DNA of 64,000 bases from JANQHS01 sp965227315 (GTDB taxonomy: Bacteria > Bacteroidota > Bacteroidia > Cytophagales > CCMP332): assembly GCA_965227315.1 (NCBI GenBank), contig OZ245737.1, positions 248,001-312,000 on the forward strand, given 5' to 3'. Both the position numbers and the translations under genes were made by a program. The notes beneath the pieces are model-generated. The model was not told the origin of the DNA. It made no database searches and saw only the letters and a program-made list of their open reading frames with translations. Positions 32,708-42,284 of the stretch are shown here, in pieces (the stretch's first letter is position 1; each line of letters begins with the position of its first letter).

Positions 32708-35573
32708 ATTGCTTCTCAAATGCTACACCATCCGTAAACGGAATAGTCTTGTCCAGCATCTGATCCAGAACAAGCCCAAGAATGGATTCCCAATAAACAC
32801 AGAACTCTTGATTGTCCTCAGGCTCATCGGCCACGGCATAATATTGCACCCCACTTGATTTACCTCCGAAATAATAGATCCCTGACATGATCCGGGTTTC
32901 TTCCCTAAAGCCCTCAAGAGGAAGGCTTCCCTCTTGATCCAATTGCTTGATCAAAAGGTATTTGTACATCATGAGCTGGAGAATTTTGCTTTTGCCCCCA
33001 TCCACCAAAAGATCCTTGATCCCCGACGCCTTCAACTCCCCGCTTTTTGGAGAACCTGTCTTATAGTCGATGATCCGGTATCCTTCTCCAAGCTTATCGA
33101 TCCTGTCCAGATTGCCTTTCAAAAGGACCTTCACCCTTCCCCTCTTTTCTGTTTCAATCTCAGAGCTTACCCGAAGATCTTTTTCAAGACCATAGATCTG
33201 GAAGCTCTCCCCTTCCCTAACCAAATTCTTCAGATAATCCCGTGCGAGATCCTTGGCAATTTGAACCTGGATCGAACTGTACCCAAACGATCTTGAATAC
33301 TTCGAAACCTTTACCCGATTTAACACCTCCCCAAAAACCCGCTCGAGTTCCGGCTTGTCGTTCAACAAAACCTCCAGCGCATGATGATCCAGGGTTCTGC
33401 GGTTGAACTTTTTTAGAGGTAATTCCAGAAAACCGTGGATGATCGTTCCCATTAGCATGGGGTCCAATTCAACCTCCGGCCTCTCCTCCTCTCTCACCTC
33501 CAGGATCTTGCTCTCAAAGAACTCCAGGGTATTGTACAGGTATTGGGTCAGGGCTGAGGGACTGAGACCATTGGTCCAGGATCTGTATTTCTTTTCTCCA
33601 CTGAGAAAGTCAAGGGTCCGCTCAATGATCTCATCGCTTTTCGGGATCTCATTCTGATCGAGATCAGGAAGACTCCGAAGATCAAACTCCTGATAATGCT
33701 TTGTGATGCGCTTACCTTCCTTTTTGTTCCAAAAGTTCTCTACCTGTAGCAGATACCTTGATGGCTCGGAGCGATACATTTCATTTGACTCCTTTGAATA
33801 AATCAGGTCTATCTCTTCGGGCTCGTTGAGGAGTCGGAAAAAAGAATAGGCTGAGGAAGAATCGAAATCCTCATATGTCGGAAGGTCAAATATTTTGCTG
33901 ACGAAAAAAGGAAGCAAAGAATTAAAGGTCCTTCCTCTTGGGAGTATGCCTTCATTGCAGGATAGAATCGAGAGATGTCGAAAATCAAGGGCCCTGGTTT
34001 CAAGCATGCCGACAATATGGATGGGCTTCAGAGGTTTACTGCTAAAAGGTATCGAATAGGAATCAAGGGATTTTATGAACAGGTGCGAAAATGCCTTGAA
34101 ACCAAATTCCACACCCTCTGTTTTGAAGAGCCTATGAGTTCTCTCGGCAACATCCAGGGCCTTGAGAAAGAAAACCTTATTCACTCCAAAGCTGACATCC
34201 CTTTTCTCGATCTGGAACCAGTCTTTAAAGATCTGGTCAAGATATTTTTCAAGAAATCCGGGATCCATTTTTAAATCAGGAAAAAGCAGATTCTCCAACT
34301 TGCCTTGAACATCATATTCGCGTATCAGCTCGGTACCCACCTGAATGATCTTTTCTTCGCGTATCCTTTTCAGGAGCTCCAATATCTTCTTAGAATAGAC
34401 CGGCTCAAGCGTGAAAACCGGGCTTGAGAGTATCCTAAAAAGGTCCTGGTAATAGAACTCCTTCTTCTCCTTTTCCAGAAGCTTGAAAAGGTTTTGAAGC
34501 AGGGATCGGATTGTGGAATCCGAAAAACCGAGCCCCATGGTAATATTGATCTCCTCGGCGATCAGCACTTCAGTACCATTTTTATCCCGAAGCGAACTCG
34601 GCATACTCTCCAATAAGGGAAAAAGCATCCGCTCATCCGGAAGCACGATGGCAAGCCAATCGAACCTATCCTTTACATCTTCAAAGGACACGGAAGCGAT
34701 CGCCTCGGAAACCCGGCTCCAGGCCATCCTCGATTGAGCTACGACTCCCTGAACTCCGGTGATGTCGATCTTCTGTTCTTTTCGATAACGACCGGGCTGT
34801 AAAGGCCGGATCGGACCGAGTATGGTTTCATATTCCCTCAGGTACCGGCCGGCTTCCTGATCCTGGTCATCGATAAACTCCCTTTTCGAGTCCCAATGGA
34901 GCTCTGCACCACATCTGTCATGAAGACCAAATATCAATTTCCTTTCCGACTTGCTCAGTGAGTTAAATCCAGCAACATGGATCTTCCTGCCCTTGAATAT
35001 CCCGAAGTGCTCATCAAGGTTCTCGGCAAGCATCCTTTTGTTCAGCCCCTTATACCCAAGACCCTGATTTATCAAATGCCCCTTAAAATCGTCATAGACC
35101 TTGTCGACAATAAACCAAAAGTCAAACTGCTTTTTAACAAGTGGTGTATTTGAGTTGAGAGATTCTCCCAATTCATCACCCCATCGCACCAAAGATTGCT
35201 CCGCTTGCAATTGAGCAAAAACGGCAGCGGCATCTACAAGATTGGCATCGATATGATCAAAATCCCTGAGAAGCTGTGGACCGAATTCAAGAAAATCCTC
35301 TAAGGAAATGGCCGTTTCCCCTACCCTGTTCCAGCTTCCAAATAGCTGTACGAGCAAGAAATGTTGATCCGGCACAACAAGTCCTGATAGCTCCTGGCTA
35401 AGTTCTTCGATGGTTTGAACCTTGGGAAAGAAGCTCGGCTTTTGAAAAAAACCAGCCAGATAATGCTCGAAATATATACATGATCTCCTTGAGGGAAGGA
35501 TTACCCAATGATCATGAAGTTCATATTCACGATCTTCCGATACCTTTTTTGCAAGCTCATGTAGAAAGGGCAT
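32706..35573 (-). CDS. PD-(D/E)XK nuclease family protein (AddB/RecB-nuclease-like)
   Basis: The protein of 955 residues resembles the AddB-type: a long helicase-like part without a visible Walker A motif, then a C-terminal PD-(D/E)XK nuclease. The nuclease core is at about 830-860, with 'LLKGNLDRIDKLGEGYRIID' followed by 'YKTGSP' (D...Y-K). 'MGTIIHGFLELPLKK' supplies the upstream His of RecB-like nucleases. Such proteins act with an AddA-like helicase in double-strand break repair; no partner gene is in the window. It is divergent from the NUDIX gene. Confidence 0.8.
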   Translation of the reverse strand: MPFLHELAKKVSEDREYELHDHWVILPSRRSCIYFEHYLAGFFQKPSFFPKVQTIEELSQELSGLVVPDQHFLLVQLFGSWNRVGETAISLEDFLEFGPQLLRDFDHIDANLVDAAAVFAQLQAEQSLVRWGDELGESLNSNTPLVKKQFDFWFIVDKVYDDFKGHLINQGLGYKGLNKRMLAENLDEHFGIFKGRKIHVAGFNSLSKSERKLIFGLHDRCGAELHWDSKREFIDDQDQEAGRYLREYETILGPIRPLQPGRYRKEQKIDITGVQGVVAQSRMAWSRVSEAIASVSFEDVKDRFDWLAIVLPDERMLFPLLESMPSSLRDKNGTEVLIAEEINITMGLGFSDSTIRSLLQNLFKLLEKEKKEFYYQDLFRILSSPVFTLEPVYSKKILELLKRIREEKIIQVGTELIREYDVQGKLENLLFPDLKMDPGFLEKYLDQIFKDWFQIEKRDVSFGVNKVFFLKALDVAERTHRLFKTEGVEFGFKAFSHLFIKSLDSYSIPFSSKPLKPIHIVGMLETRALDFRHLSILSCNEGILPRGRTFNSLLPFFVSKIFDLPTYEDFDSSSAYSFFRLLNEPEEIDLIYSKESNEMYRSEPSRYLLQVENFWNKKEGKRITKHYQEFDLRSLPDLDQNEIPKSDEIIERTLDFLSGEKKYRSWTNGLSPSALTQYLYNTLEFFESKILEVREEERPEVELDPMLMGTIIHGFLELPLKKFNRRTLDHHALEVLLNDKPELERVFGEVLNRVKVSKYSRSFGYSSIQVQIAKDLARDYLKNLVREGESFQIYGLEKDLRVSSEIETEKRGRVKVLLKGNLDRIDKLGEGYRIIDYKTGSPKSGELKASGIKDLLVDGGKSKILQLMMYKYLLIKQLDQEGSLPLEGFREETRIMSGIYYFGGKSSGVQYYAVADEPEDNQEFCVYWESILGLVLDQMLDKTIPFTDGVAFEKQ

Positions 35574-35621
35574 TTTTACGGCAGCGATTTAGGAGATTCG
35601 AAAGTTGAAAATTTTTGCCGC

Positions 35622-36206
35622 TTGAAAAACCCCTGGAAAAGATTAAAGTCAAAAAATATCTATTCAAACCCCTGGATTCATGTTAAGGAAGATCTGGTGA
35701 TCAACCCCAACGGGGGAGAAAACATTTACGGGGTGGTTCACTTTAAGAACCGGGCAATAGGCATAATTCCTGTAGACCAGCATGGCAATACATGGCTTGT
35801 GGGGCAATACCGATACACCTTGGATGAATACTCATGGGAGATCCCTATGGGCGGAGGTCCTTTGGAAATCGATTCACTGGAATCGGCAAAAAGGGAACTT
35901 CAGGAGGAAACGGGCCTGGAGGCATCGGACTGGAAATGCATTATGAGAATCCATACCTCCAATTCCGTAACGGATGAGCTCGGTTACGTTTTCATTGCAT
36001 CCGGGTTAAAACTCGGAGAATCTGCCCCGGAAGAAACAGAAAAACTGGAGCTCAGAAAACTTCATCTGGAAGAGGCCTATCGTTTGGTCATGGAGAACGA
36101 GATTACCGATTCTCTGAGCATTGCCGGCATTATAAAAGCACATGACCTATGGAAAGACGGGTCCCTTTTCGACCCTCCTCTCAATATTCAGGTGAAATGG
36201 GATTGA
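35622..36206 (+). CDS. NUDIX hydrolase (ADP-ribose pyrophosphatase type)
   Basis: The start codon is TTG at 35622. The protein has 194 residues. The NUDIX box is 'GGGPLEIDSLESAKRELQEE', continuing as TGLE (G-x5-E-x7-R-E-x2-E-E-x-G). The N-terminal 'IYSNPWIHVKEDLVINPNGG' and 'GIIPVDQHGNTWLVGQYRYT' fit the ADP-ribose or nucleoside-diphosphate-sugar pyrophosphatase group. The exact substrate is not fixed by the sequence. The end overlaps the methyltransferase start by ten bases, so the two are likely coupled. Confidence 0.88.
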   Translation: MKNPWKRLKSKNIYSNPWIHVKEDLVINPNGGENIYGVVHFKNRAIGIIPVDQHGNTWLVGQYRYTLDEYSWEIPMGGGPLEIDSLESAKRELQEETGLEASDWKCIMRIHTSNSVTDELGYVFIASGLKLGESAPEETEKLELRKLHLEEAYRLVMENEITDSLSIAGIIKAHDLWKDGSLFDPPLNIQVKWD

Positions 36207-37579
36207 GCATAGATCTCCCCAAAGACTTCATAGAATCAACCAGGACTCTGCTGGGTTCGGAATCTCCTGATTTTTTTGACGCACTGAATGCAACGCCGCC
36301 AACTTCGATCCGAAAAAATCCATATAAGGGTGAGACATCCCATCTGAATATCACGGATAGCGTACCCTGGAATCGATTTGGAAATTATCTCGAATCCCGC
36401 CCCTCTTTTGTAGATGATCCGGCATTCTTCCAGGGTTCATACTATGTGCAGGAGGCTTCGAGCATGATCACCGGGTCCATTGCACTTTGGCTATCAAATC
36501 AATTGAAGATCCGTTCGGCACTTGATCTTTGTTCGGCTCCGGGAGGTAAAAGCACGGACATTCTATCCCAATTGCCAGATCTGGAACTTCTGGTCTCAAA
36601 CGAACTGGTAGGCAAAAGGGTCCGGGCTCTTGAGGAAAACATCATCAAATGGGGGCTAACAAACTCAATCATTACTCATACCAGTCCCGAATCCTTTCAG
36701 GGAATCGGTGAACAGTTCGATCTTGTGGTTGTTGATGCCCCTTGCTCCGGCGAGGGAATGTTCCGAAAGGATAGCTTTGCCCTTCAACAATGGAGCCCGG
36801 GATTAAGGGAGAAATGCAGCGAGATCCAAGGAGAAATTCTGAAACAAGTCTGGCCAAGCCTACGGCAGGGAGGTTTTCTGATCTACTCGACATGCACCTT
36901 AAACCAGGAAGAAAACGAAAAGGTGATGGAAAAGCACCAGGTCAAATTCGATGTCATTCCTCATCAGGTTCCCGAATTGGAAACCCCGGACTTTTTTAAA
37001 ACCGAATGGGGTAATGCAACGCGAGTTGGCAGAACCTATCGCTTTTTACCGCAGCGAATTACGGGAGAGGGTTTTACAGTCACGCTTATCCAAAAAGGAT
37101 CATCAGAAGGCCAGGACAAGACCATCACAACAAAGAGAGCACCGCAAAAACATTGGAAACCCATGCCATACAAAAACGGCTTTCCATTTGCTCTGATCGA
37201 CCAGCCCCTCATGCAAAACGGAGAAGATCTCTTGTTGATCGATCACAGCGGAAGAAGGTTTCTCGACAGATTCTCGGCCGCGTTGAATTTCCAGTATGCA
37301 GGAAGAAAGGTGGGCAGGATCTCTAGGAAGGATAACTTTCCTACGCATGACCTGGCCATGATGAATGGCTTTCAATATGATTCAAAAGTAGAACTGTCCA
37401 AGGAACAGGCACTGCGTTTTTTAAGGCGAGAAAGCCTGACAATTCCCGGTATTCCCAAGGGCTGGGTTCTGTGTACTTATCGGGGTACTCCACTGGGATG
37501 GGGAAAGTCTCAAAATGACCTGCTCAAAAACCATTATCCCAAGGAATTCAAAATCCGAAAACAGCTTCCGGATTTCTGA
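36197..37579 (+). CDS. rRNA cytosine-5 methyltransferase, RsmF-like (NOL1/NOP2/Sun family)
   Basis: The ATG at 36197 is chosen because it starts the domain 'MGLSIDLPKDFIESTRTLL'; the open frame reaches back to 36149 inside the NUDIX gene. The protein has 460 residues. 'ALDLCSAPGGKSTDIL' binds S-adenosylmethionine, 'VVDAPCSGEGMFRKD' holds the product-release Cys, and 'IYSTCTLNQEEN' holds the catalytic Cys. The C-terminal 170 residues match the extra region of RsmF-type enzymes. The E. coli enzyme makes m5C1407 in 16S rRNA; the target position here is inferred. Confidence 0.88.
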   Translation: MGLSIDLPKDFIESTRTLLGSESPDFFDALNATPPTSIRKNPYKGETSHLNITDSVPWNRFGNYLESRPSFVDDPAFFQGSYYVQEASSMITGSIALWLSNQLKIRSALDLCSAPGGKSTDILSQLPDLELLVSNELVGKRVRALEENIIKWGLTNSIITHTSPESFQGIGEQFDLVVVDAPCSGEGMFRKDSFALQQWSPGLREKCSEIQGEILKQVWPSLRQGGFLIYSTCTLNQEENEKVMEKHQVKFDVIPHQVPELETPDFFKTEWGNATRVGRTYRFLPQRITGEGFTVTLIQKGSSEGQDKTITTKRAPQKHWKPMPYKNGFPFALIDQPLMQNGEDLLLIDHSGRRFLDRFSAALNFQYAGRKVGRISRKDNFPTHDLAMMNGFQYDSKVELSKEQALRFLRRESLTIPGIPKGWVLCTYRGTPLGWGKSQNDLLKNHYPKEFKIRKQLPDF

Positions 37580-37609
37580 ACCATCCAGCATTTTTCAGGG
37601 TTTAGAACG

Positions 37610-37617
37610 TAATTTTG
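37610..37617 (+). promoter_or_regulatory. -7 promoter box TAATTTTG just before mnmA
   Basis: The sequence TAATTTTGC is an exact -7 match and ends only four bases before the ATG at 37622. If used, the mRNA would have almost no 5' leader. Confidence 0.5.
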
Positions 37618-37621
37618 CATT

Positions 37622-38818
37622 ATGGCCAGAGTTGTTGTCGGTTTATCAGGTGGTGTAGACTCCGCTGTTTCAGCTCATCTGCTTCAAGAAGAGGGGCATG
37701 AGGTGATCGGAATATTTATGCGCAATTGGAATGATGAAAGCGTTCTGATCTCGGAAGAATGTCCCTGGGTTGAGGATAGTGCAGATGCATTGATGGTCGC
37801 CGAAAAGCTTGGCATCCCTTACCAGGTGCTTGATCTCAGCGATCCATACAAGGAAAGGATCGTGGACTATATGTTCAGGGAGTACGAAGCAGGGAGAACA
37901 CCAAATCCGGATGTTCTTTGCAACAGGGAGATCAAATTTGACCTGTTTCTGAAAGCGGCCCTAAAACTCGGTGCCGATTATGTCGCCACAGGACATTATT
38001 GCCGTAAGGAGGAAATCGATGGACCGGAAGGAAAAACCTATCGATTATTGTCCGGTAAGGATCCAAACAAGGATCAAAGTTATTTCCTCTGCCAACTAAC
38101 TCAGGAACAGCTTAAATATGCCCTGTTTCCCATAGGGGGGCTGTTGAAATCCGAAGTACGAGAGATCGCCAAAGAGGCTGACCTTCACAATTTTGACAAA
38201 AAGGACTCTCAGGGGTTGTGCTTTATCGGCAAGGTCAAATTACCGGTCTTTCTGCAGCAACAGCTGAAACCAAGAACGGGAAAGGTGATCGATGTCGCTG
38301 CTGATTCCCCGTTGTTTGATGAAAGATCAAAGATCATTGAAATAGCCGATGGCCGGGAGGAGCAGCTCAAGGCTTACTCCAGAAAGATCCCATATCAGGA
38401 AGCCTCCGGGGTGGAAATTGGCGAGCATGAGGGAGCACATTTTTACACCATTGGCCAAAGAAAAGGATTGAATATCGGAGGACGCAAGGAGCCACTCTTT
38501 GTGATCCATACGGATACGAGAACCAATATCACCTATACCGGGGAGGGTGAAGATCATCCCGGACTTTACCGTAAAGGGCTCTACATAGAAAATCCGGATA
38601 TTCACTGGGTCAGGCCAGACCTTGAAATGGATGAAGGTGAAGAACGTGACTACCTTGTAAGGATCAGGTACAGGCAGAAGACACAGAAAGCCAAGCTCTA
38701 CAAGCAAGAAAAAGGGCTTTACATCATTTTTGAAGAGGAGCAGAAAAGTATCACACCGGGTCAGTTCGCCGCCTGGTACGCCGATGAAGAATTGATCGGC
38801 TCCGGAGTAATTGCATAA
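37622..38818 (+). CDS. mnmA: tRNA 2-thiouridine synthetase MnmA
   Basis: The protein has 398 residues. The ATP pyrophosphatase loop is 'VVVGLSGGVDSAVSAHLLQE', the first catalytic Cys is in 'NPDVLCNREIKF', and the second is in 'DSQGLCFIGKVK'. 'ARTPNPDVLCN' style context and 'TGHYCR' are typical. MnmA adds sulfur to U34 of tRNA-Lys, -Glu and -Gln using a persulfide donor. The length exceeds the E. coli enzyme by about 30 residues, with an insert after residue 220. It is the last gene before a minus-strand Hsp20 gene. Confidence 0.95.
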   Translation: MARVVVGLSGGVDSAVSAHLLQEEGHEVIGIFMRNWNDESVLISEECPWVEDSADALMVAEKLGIPYQVLDLSDPYKERIVDYMFREYEAGRTPNPDVLCNREIKFDLFLKAALKLGADYVATGHYCRKEEIDGPEGKTYRLLSGKDPNKDQSYFLCQLTQEQLKYALFPIGGLLKSEVREIAKEADLHNFDKKDSQGLCFIGKVKLPVFLQQQLKPRTGKVIDVAADSPLFDERSKIIEIADGREEQLKAYSRKIPYQEASGVEIGEHEGAHFYTIGQRKGLNIGGRKEPLFVIHTDTRTNITYTGEGEDHPGLYRKGLYIENPDIHWVRPDLEMDEGEERDYLVRIRYRQKTQKAKLYKQEKGLYIIFEEEQKSITPGQFAAWYADEELIGSGVIA

Positions 38819-38849
38819 AAAAGCCATCCCAATGAATATTGAGATGGCT
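38817..38849 (-). terminator. Terminator of the Hsp20 gene
   Basis: On the minus strand AGCCATCTCAAT pairs with ATTGGGATGGCT (12 bp, one T-G wobble, loop ATTC) and is followed by TTTTTT. It reaches into the mnmA stop region and may also serve mnmA less well. Confidence 0.85.
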
Positions 38850-38872
38850 GCTTCAAACGACTTTCGGTTTGC

Positions 38873-39319
38873 CTAGGATATCTTGATCTCCTTTACCGGC
38901 TGAACCTTGGCTTCTTCCTTTTTTGGAACTATGATGTTCAAGACACCATCCTTATAGCTGGCATCGATCTTTTCCCTGTTCACTGCATCAGGCAGATTGA
39001 AGGATCTTTCAAATTTTTCGTAAGAAAACTCCCTTAATGTATATCCCTCATTGTTTCCTTCCCCCTTCTTCTCCATTTCTTTCTCATAGGAAACCTTGAG
39101 GATGTCATTGTCAACTGAGATGTTGAAATCCGCTTTATTCAACCCGGGAGCAGCAAAATGGATCTCAAATTGATCTGCCTTATCAAGGATATTGACCCTG
39201 GGCTGGGTGCCCTTCAACTCAAAACCCTCGTTCCAGTCTCTATTCATGAAATCATCAAAAAAACTTTTGAACCTGGGAAAATGCAAGTCGTTATTTGGTC
39301 TGAATTTTACAAGTGTCAT
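38873..39319 (-). CDS. Hsp20/alpha-crystallin small heat shock protein
   Basis: The protein has 148 residues. The alpha-crystallin domain spans about 35-140, with 'QPRVNILDKADQFEIHFAAP', 'ADFNISVDNDILKVSYEKEM', 'FERSFNLPDAVNREKIDASY' and the groove strand 'KDGVLNIIVPKKEE'. The N-terminus has 'FKSFFDDFMNRDWNEGF'. The C-terminus 'VKEIKIS' contains the I-x-I tail that links oligomers. It is an ATP-independent holdase. No CIRCE-like repeat was found upstream. Confidence 0.93.
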   Translation of the reverse strand: MTLVKFRPNNDLHFPRFKSFFDDFMNRDWNEGFELKGTQPRVNILDKADQFEIHFAAPGLNKADFNISVDNDILKVSYEKEMEKKGEGNNEGYTLREFSYEKFERSFNLPDAVNREKIDASYKDGVLNIIVPKKEEAKVQPVKEIKIS

Positions 39320-39418
39320 GATTGTCTATTTTTAAATCTTCAAATGCCTTTTATCAATTCGGATACCAAGTGCATTTTTGCGCGGTTATGTCCTTAAATC
39401 AAACAGAAACAAGACATT

Positions 39419-40540
39419 ATGTCTTATTTATTTAATATTTTTGATTCTATTATGCCATTTTGTCGTATTTATTTTCAAAATAGCTGCCCTCGACATCTTG
39501 CTTTCGTTCTCGTACTTCTGTTCGCGTCACAAAATTCATGGGCATTTCAGGATACCATCCTTTTCGATTCTTACGGAGATATCAAGGAACCCTACCTGCT
39601 TCAAAACAAAAAGGACCTTCTGATCCTTGGTACCGGTGATCCAGGCTCAAATGGGATCAAGACTTTCAACAACAACGAATTCCTTTTCAAACTGATCAAT
39701 TGTGAAAACGTGGAATTCCGAGGGATGAAGATGGGTTACGGGATCAAAAACCAGGGCAAGGCCAGTATCATTCTTGAGGAATGCAAAAACATTCGCTTCA
39801 AGGATTGTCGATTTGAACCCTATTCGGAATACGCGATGATCATCGATGAAAAGAGTGCTGATGTTTCAGTAGAAGCATCATACTTCAACGGTAGCCACCA
39901 GGCTGCGATAAAAACCGAGATATATACACTTGATATAAAGGGTTGCGAATTCGGAGAAAACAATGTGACCGGGTCTAATCGAGGAGACATTGAAGAGGAA
40001 TTCAATCATAAGGAAGGCACAACCGTTGTGCGACACAATTCATTTGACAGAAAATACTATCAGAAACATATCCAGGCGATGAAAGGGTTTGTCGAGGTCA
40101 AGGAATCTACCTCCTATCGATTCAACAGTTGGAAAATTGTAAAAAAAATCGACCTGGGCACCGGGGATGTAGGTAAGCTAACCGCGTATTACGAAGGCGA
40201 GAACAACAAGATACTTGACCTGATCGAGTTTGAGACCAGCAAAAAATCCGGATACGTCGGTGGAAAGATCTATATCTATAATAACAGACCCATCATGTGC
40301 CAGGTGAGGTCAGCTCAATATGATTTTGTGAACTATTGGTTTGTTTACGGAAATCTTTTGGATGGAGAAACGATTCAGGGCAAAAAGGCCCAACCGGTAC
40401 ACTTGGATGTGACCAAGGGGCAGAATGCTACCGAGGATGAATGGTACCGGATCAAAGATGTATGGATGAACCTCATCAAGGCGCCTGAGGAAAAATTTGA
40501 ATTTGACACTCCATTAAAAATGATGACCAAGCTCAATTAA
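39419..40540 (+). CDS. Secreted parallel beta-helix protein of unknown function
   Basis: An internal ATG at 39452 is a likely better start, because a hydrophobic signal core follows ('HLAFVLVLLFASQ'). Residues 50-200 form rungs of about 22-25 residues with 'N-C-x-N-V-E-F-R-G', 'ECKNIRFKDCRFEPYSEYAM' and 'VEASYFNGSHQAAIKTE', the look of a right-handed beta-helix (pectate lyase-like). The C-terminal 170 residues are a separate beta-rich domain. No catalytic residues could be recognised. It is followed after one base by a lipoprotein gene, suggesting a joint function. Confidence 0.65.
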   Translation: MSYLFNIFDSIMPFCRIYFQNSCPRHLAFVLVLLFASQNSWAFQDTILFDSYGDIKEPYLLQNKKDLLILGTGDPGSNGIKTFNNNEFLFKLINCENVEFRGMKMGYGIKNQGKASIILEECKNIRFKDCRFEPYSEYAMIIDEKSADVSVEASYFNGSHQAAIKTEIYTLDIKGCEFGENNVTGSNRGDIEEEFNHKEGTTVVRHNSFDRKYYQKHIQAMKGFVEVKESTSYRFNSWKIVKKIDLGTGDVGKLTAYYEGENNKILDLIEFETSKKSGYVGGKIYIYNNRPIMCQVRSAQYDFVNYWFVYGNLLDGETIQGKKAQPVHLDVTKGQNATEDEWYRIKDVWMNLIKAPEEKFEFDTPLKMMTKLN

Positions 40541-40541
40541 C

Positions 40542-40859
40542 ATGAGGAAAATCCACTTTTTAATCCTTGGCCTTATCATTTCTTTTCTTCTTTCCTGTGA
40601 GGACAAAGAAGATCCGATCACTTCATCCAATCCGGAATTCAGTTTTGAAGACGGTACCATTATCGTAGGCCCGGACAGCTGTGGTTTTCTTTTATCCAGG
40701 CCTACCGAATCCTTCAAGCCCGAAAACCTCTCCCCTCAGTTCCAGGTCAGCGGACTGGCTGTCAAGGGGAAATATACCATCAAATCTCAGAACTATAGAT
40801 GCGGTTTGAAGAACAACGTGTTCAGGGTCATCAGAATCACTGAAATGCAGCGAAGGTAA
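40542..40859 (+). CDS. Small lipoprotein of unknown function
   Basis: The protein has 105 residues. A hydrophobic core and lipobox 'FLLSC' (Cys19) mark a lipoprotein. The mature part has two Cys ('GPDSCGFLLSR' and 'NYRCGLKN') that could form a disulfide in the periplasm. The 'C-G-F-L-L' start and 'FQVSGLAVKGKYTI' resemble a group of small Bacteroidota lipoproteins. The start lies one base after the stop of the beta-helix gene, so they are one operon. Confidence 0.65.
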   Translation: MRKIHFLILGLIISFLLSCEDKEDPITSSNPEFSFEDGTIIVGPDSCGFLLSRPTESFKPENLSPQFQVSGLAVKGKYTIKSQNYRCGLKNNVFRVIRITEMQRR

Positions 40860-40926
40860 ACTTGAAGCTGTCGCTAAAAATTCCCAATAGTTTTTTAGAT
40901 TCGCTCATACCAACAATCCTAGCCAT

Positions 40927-42204
40927 ATGGACGTCTTAACTATCATTACCCTCCTGATTTTCCTTGCCACGGTTTTTACGTTTATCAACGTTTCCTACTT
41001 AAAACTTCCTTCTACCATCGGCCTTATGGTTCTGGCATTGATTCTGTCAATTGTGGTGGTCTTGGTTGGTTTTGTTGCCCCGGGCGTAGTAGAAATGGCC
41101 GAGACTATCATGGCCTTTGATTTTAGTTATGTCCTTCTTCAGATCATGTTGAGCTTCCTGCTGTTTGCAGGGGGACTGAGTATTGATCTGAATACATTTA
41201 AAAAAGAAGGGCCGGTAATTTTTGGATTTGCGATAGCAGGTACCCTGATCTCAACCTTTGTGGTTGCGGCCATATTGTATTACCTGCTTCTACCTGTACT
41301 GAACCTTAACCTCAATATCACTTTTGTCCATTGCCTCCTTTTTGGCGCATTGATCTCTCCAACGGATCCAATCGCCGTATTGGCTATGGTGAAGAAGAGC
41401 AGTCTTCCAAAAAATATGGAGATCCAGATTGCCGGCGAATCTCTTTTTAACGATGGAGTCGGCGTTGTGACCTTCCTGACCATCCTTCATATTGTTGAGG
41501 GAGGGGTATCGGGTTTCCATCCGATGGAGGCCGTGATGGAATTCGGTCAGGAATTTGTCGGTGGTATATTGCTGGGTGTCATTTTTGGGTTCATAGGTTT
41601 CTACCTGCTGAAGATCGTCCACAATGATCATGTGGAGCTAGAGGTATTGATCACCTTATCCATGGTCCTGGGTGGTGCTGAGATCGCCGAGTTGATCCAT
41701 GTTTCTGCTCCTCTGGCCATGGTCGTTATGGGAATAGTACTTGGAAGAGAAGGTCGAAGCGAGGCGGCTGCCGATGTCGCCGGTGAATACGTTCATAAGT
41801 TCTGGCATATCATCGATGAAGCGCTCAATGCCATTCTCTTCATCCTGATCGGTTTGGAAATGATCGTAATACCATTCCGGTCGGATTTCTTCTTTGCTTC
41901 CTTGTTTGGAATTCTCATCGTTCTTTTTGGAAGATTCACGGCGGTGTTCATACCCTTAAGCTTCTTAAGGATCACGAAGAAATTTCATCCCAAAACCCTG
42001 CCTGTCCTGGTCTGGGGTGGTCTTAGGGGTGGCATATCCGTAGCATTAGCTCTGAGTTTACCGGATGACCTGGGAGAGGTAAAGAACTTCATCATCCAAA
42101 GCACCTATAGTGTGGTGGTGTTCTCTATCCTGGTTCAAGGGTTAACCATCCAAAGAGTGATGGGAGGAGATCCCAAGGCAGTAACCAAACCCAAAACGGA
42201 ATAA
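40927..42204 (+). CDS. Na+/H+ antiporter, CPA1 family
   Basis: The protein of 425 residues has about 12 membrane helices. The ion-binding motif is 'AGESLFNDGVGVVTFLTIL' (N-D pair) and the unwound helix is 'GALISPTDPIAVLAM'. 'MVVMGIVLGREGRSEA' and 'GGLRGGISVALALSLPDD' are typical of CPA1 members. It exchanges Na+ or K+ for H+ at the inner membrane. It is followed by a strong terminator. Confidence 0.92.
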   Translation: MDVLTIITLLIFLATVFTFINVSYLKLPSTIGLMVLALILSIVVVLVGFVAPGVVEMAETIMAFDFSYVLLQIMLSFLLFAGGLSIDLNTFKKEGPVIFGFAIAGTLISTFVVAAILYYLLLPVLNLNLNITFVHCLLFGALISPTDPIAVLAMVKKSSLPKNMEIQIAGESLFNDGVGVVTFLTILHIVEGGVSGFHPMEAVMEFGQEFVGGILLGVIFGFIGFYLLKIVHNDHVELEVLITLSMVLGGAEIAELIHVSAPLAMVVMGIVLGREGRSEAAADVAGEYVHKFWHIIDEALNAILFILIGLEMIVIPFRSDFFFASLFGILIVLFGRFTAVFIPLSFLRITKKFHPKTLPVLVWGGLRGGISVALALSLPDDLGEVKNFIIQSTYSVVVFSILVQGLTIQRVMGGDPKAVTKPKTE

Positions 42205-42231
42205 GAAAAGGGCATGGCCCGATAAAAAAAG

Positions 42232-42265
42232 AAACCCCGCAGGATCACTCTTGCGGGGTTTTATT
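42232..42265. terminator. Bidirectional terminator
   Basis: AAACCCCGCA pairs with TGCGGGGTTT (10-base loop). T-rich sequence follows on the right, and A-rich sequence on the left gives a T-run in the minus direction, so it can end both the antiporter and the outer-membrane protein transcripts. Confidence 0.85.
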
Positions 42266-42284
42266 TTGATTCAATTTTGAAACC

